36,222 nucleotides of DNA. Origin: Mycobacterium parascrofulaceum ATCC BAA-614. GTDB taxonomy: Bacteria; Actinomycetota; Actinomycetes; Mycobacteriales; Mycobacteriaceae. The translations under genes and the position numbers were made by a program. Where the stretch lies: the NCBI RefSeq assembly GCF_000164135.1, contig NZ_GG770553.1, forward strand, positions 1,713,153 to 1,749,374, in the 5' to 3' direction. Below the pieces are notes generated by a model. That model was given only the letters and a program-made list of their open reading frames with translations. It did not search any database and was not told where the DNA came from. Of this stretch, positions 34,763 through 36,222 are shown piece by piece. Position 1 is the stretch's first letter, and each line of letters starts with the position of its first letter.

Positions 34763-36222
34763 CTACCAGCCGCTCGCCTCGGCCACCAGCCGGTCACGCA
34801 ACGCCCCCGCCCGCCGCCGCGCCCGGGCCAGGCCACCGGTCACCGCGCAGCGAACCTCGATGTAGCACTTCAGCTTCGGTTCGGTCCCCGACGGCCGCAC
34901 CACCAGCCGGACCGACGCGTCGTCGTCGCCGCCGGTGAGGATCAGCGCGTCGGTGATGTCGGTGACGCTCACGGCGACACCGGCCAGCGTTTCCGGTGGC
35001 GCCGCCCGCAGCCGGCGCATCAGTTCGGCGGCCTCGGCGGAGTCGGCGACGCGGCGCGACACCGCCGCGACGTCGTGCACGCCGTATTGTTGCGCGAGCC
35101 CGTCGAGCGCGTCGCCGACCGAACGGCCCCGGTCCTTGAGCGCGGCGACCAGATCGCACACCAGCACCGCCGCGCTGATGCCGTCCTTGTCGCGCACCGC
35201 GTCCGGGTCGACGCAGTGCCCGATCGCCTCCTCGTAGGCGTACACCAGGGTGCCGTCGGGGACCCGCGCGTCGGCGCGCGCCAGCCACTTGAAGCCGGTC
35301 AGGGTTTCGACGTGGGTGGCTCCGTGCCGGCGCGCGATCGCCGCCAGCATCCGCGAAGAGACCACGGTGCTGGCCACCACCGCCTTGCTGGGATCGGCGA
35401 TTCCCGACAGGATGTAATCGCCTAGCAGCCAACCGGTTTCGTCGCCGGACAGCATTCGCCATCCCGAATCGGTCGGGATGCCGACCGCGCACCGGTCGGC
35501 GTCGGGATCCAGCGCGACCGCGACGTCGGCCGTGACGTCGGCGGCCAGGGCGAGCAGCGCGTCGGTGGCGCCGGGCTCCTCGGGATTGGGGAAGGCGACG
35601 GTGGGGAAGTCGGGATCCGGCGCGAACTGGGCGCCGACGGTGTGCACCCGCTCGAAGCCGGCGCGCTGCAGCGCCTCCACGGCCACGACGCCGCCGACGC
35701 CGTGCAGCGGGGTCAGCGCCACCCGTACCGAACCGGCGGCCCGCCGCAGCCCGGCCGCCCGCGCGACGTAGCGCTCGAGCAGATCGGTCGCGGCGGGTTC
35801 CACGGGCGACCTTGCGATTTCGTCGGCCGGGGGAGCGGCGGCCATCGCGGCCTCGATCTCGCGGTCGGTGGGGGAGACGATCTGGATGCCGCCGTCGGCG
35901 TAGACCTTGTAGCCGTTGTCGGCCGGCGGGTTGTGCGACGCGGTGATCTGTATCCCGGCGGCCGCGCCGGTGTGGCGGACGGCGAACGCGACCACCGGCG
36001 TCGGCACCGGGCCCGGCAGCAGCAGCACGGAAAACCCTTGGGCCGCAAGCACTTCGGCCGTGACAGTGGCAAACACGGCGGATCCGTGCCGCGAGTCGCG
36101 CCCGACGATCACGAGCGCGCCGGCCCCGCCGCGGCCGCGCAGCACCTGCGCCACCGCCCAGGTCGCGCGCGACACCACCGCCACGTTCATGGCGTCGGGG
36201 CCGCCGCGCACCGGACCGCGCA
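34763..36222 (-). CDS. pmmB: Phosphomannomutase/phosphoglucomutase PmmB, N-terminus beyond the window
   Basis: Interconverts hexose 1- and 6-phosphates, supplying mannose-1-P or related sugars for wall glycans. The frame is open to the right edge and the residues before GTG 36211 read RGP, continuing as VRGGPDAMNVAVV, so about 50 N-terminal residues lie outside. Visible family marks are the phosphoserine loop ITASHNP, the metal loop DPDADRCAVG, the sugar-binding YAYEEAIGHCVDPDAVRDKDG and the C-terminal RPSGTEPKLKCYIE. About 485 residues are present. No defects seen. Confidence 0.94.
   Translation of the reverse strand, partial: RGPVRGGPDAMNVAVVSRATWAVAQVLRGRGGAGALVIVGRDSRHGSAVFATVTAEVLAAQGFSVLLLPGPVPTPVVAFAVRHTGAAAGIQITASHNPPADNGYKVYADGGIQIVSPTDREIEAAMAAAPPADEIARSPVEPAATDLLERYVARAAGLRRAAGSVRVALTPLHGVGGVVAVEALQRAGFERVHTVGAQFAPDPDFPTVAFPNPEEPGATDALLALAADVTADVAVALDPDADRCAVGIPTDSGWRMLSGDETGWLLGDYILSGIADPSKAVVASTVVSSRMLAAIARRHGATHVETLTGFKWLARADARVPDGTLVYAYEEAIGHCVDPDAVRDKDGISAAVLVCDLVAALKDRGRSVGDALDGLAQQYGVHDVAAVSRRVADSAEAAELMRRLRAAPPETLAGVAVSVTDITDALILTGGDDDASVRLVVRPSGTEPKLKCYIEVRCAVTGGLARARRRAGALRDRLVAEASGW

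Overview
The window is about 36 kb of GC-rich actinobacterial DNA. Gene content, protein signatures and gene order point to a slow-growing Mycobacterium. Gene order follows the M. tuberculosis Rv3342 to Rv3308 segment, reversed in this orientation: methyltransferase, metX, metY, icd1, trpS, yihY-like gene, nagA, sugI, dacB1, aminotransferase, sigJ, sdhBADC, cdd, deoA, add, an Rv3311-like gene, sapM, upp, pmmB. Several insertions relative to that backbone fit a M. avium-complex-like species; that placement is inference from memory, not a database result.

Region by region. 1-3850: the tail of a probable 13E12/DUF222 protein, then a methionine operon on the minus strand (metY, metX, methyltransferase). 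A SAM-IV riboswitch and a cysteine-rich 31-codon upstream ORF precede it. 3855-7353: two unrelated NADP-isocitrate dehydrogenases in tandem (monomeric icd2, dimeric icd1). 7346-10408: an alpha/beta hydrolase diverging from trpS and a YihY-like membrane protein. 10405-14101: the overlapping dacB1-sugI-nagA operon (wall peptide trimming, sugar transport, GlcNAc-6-P deacetylation). 14158-16567: a small unknown gene, a class III aminotransferase and a VOC protein behind a palindromic operator. 16599-18072: an ECF41-type sigma factor (sigJ) convergent with an AhpD/CMD-like gene that has a near-perfect ECF41 promoter. 18189-20753: a large protein with a decayed kinase domain, an intact Ser/Thr kinase domain, one membrane helix and a six-bladed NHL propeller. 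Its end abuts an IS3 transposase remnant and a 30-bp-period repeat. 20985-24475: succinate dehydrogenase sdhC-D-A-B. 24621-27402: nucleoside salvage operon cdd-deoA-add, closed by a strong hairpin. 27445-29689: GlsB-like membrane protein, GntR/FCD regulator and a divergent bicupin gene. 29738-31732: two convergent paralogous von Willebrand A membrane proteins. 31786-36222: Rv3311-like protein, secreted phosphatase sapM, upp, and pmmB cut by the window edge.

The strongest leads are three. The first is the SAM-IV riboswitch whose expression platform hides the ribosome-binding site of a Cys-rich leader ORF rather than that of metY itself. The second is the pseudokinase-kinase-NHL receptor. The third is the complete ECF41 sigma factor/target pair with a readable, apparently leaderless target promoter. 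Many genes here have a TANNNT -10 box 6-9 nt before the start codon, the mycobacterial leaderless pattern. No tRNA, rRNA, CRISPR array, intact insertion sequence or prophage was seen.
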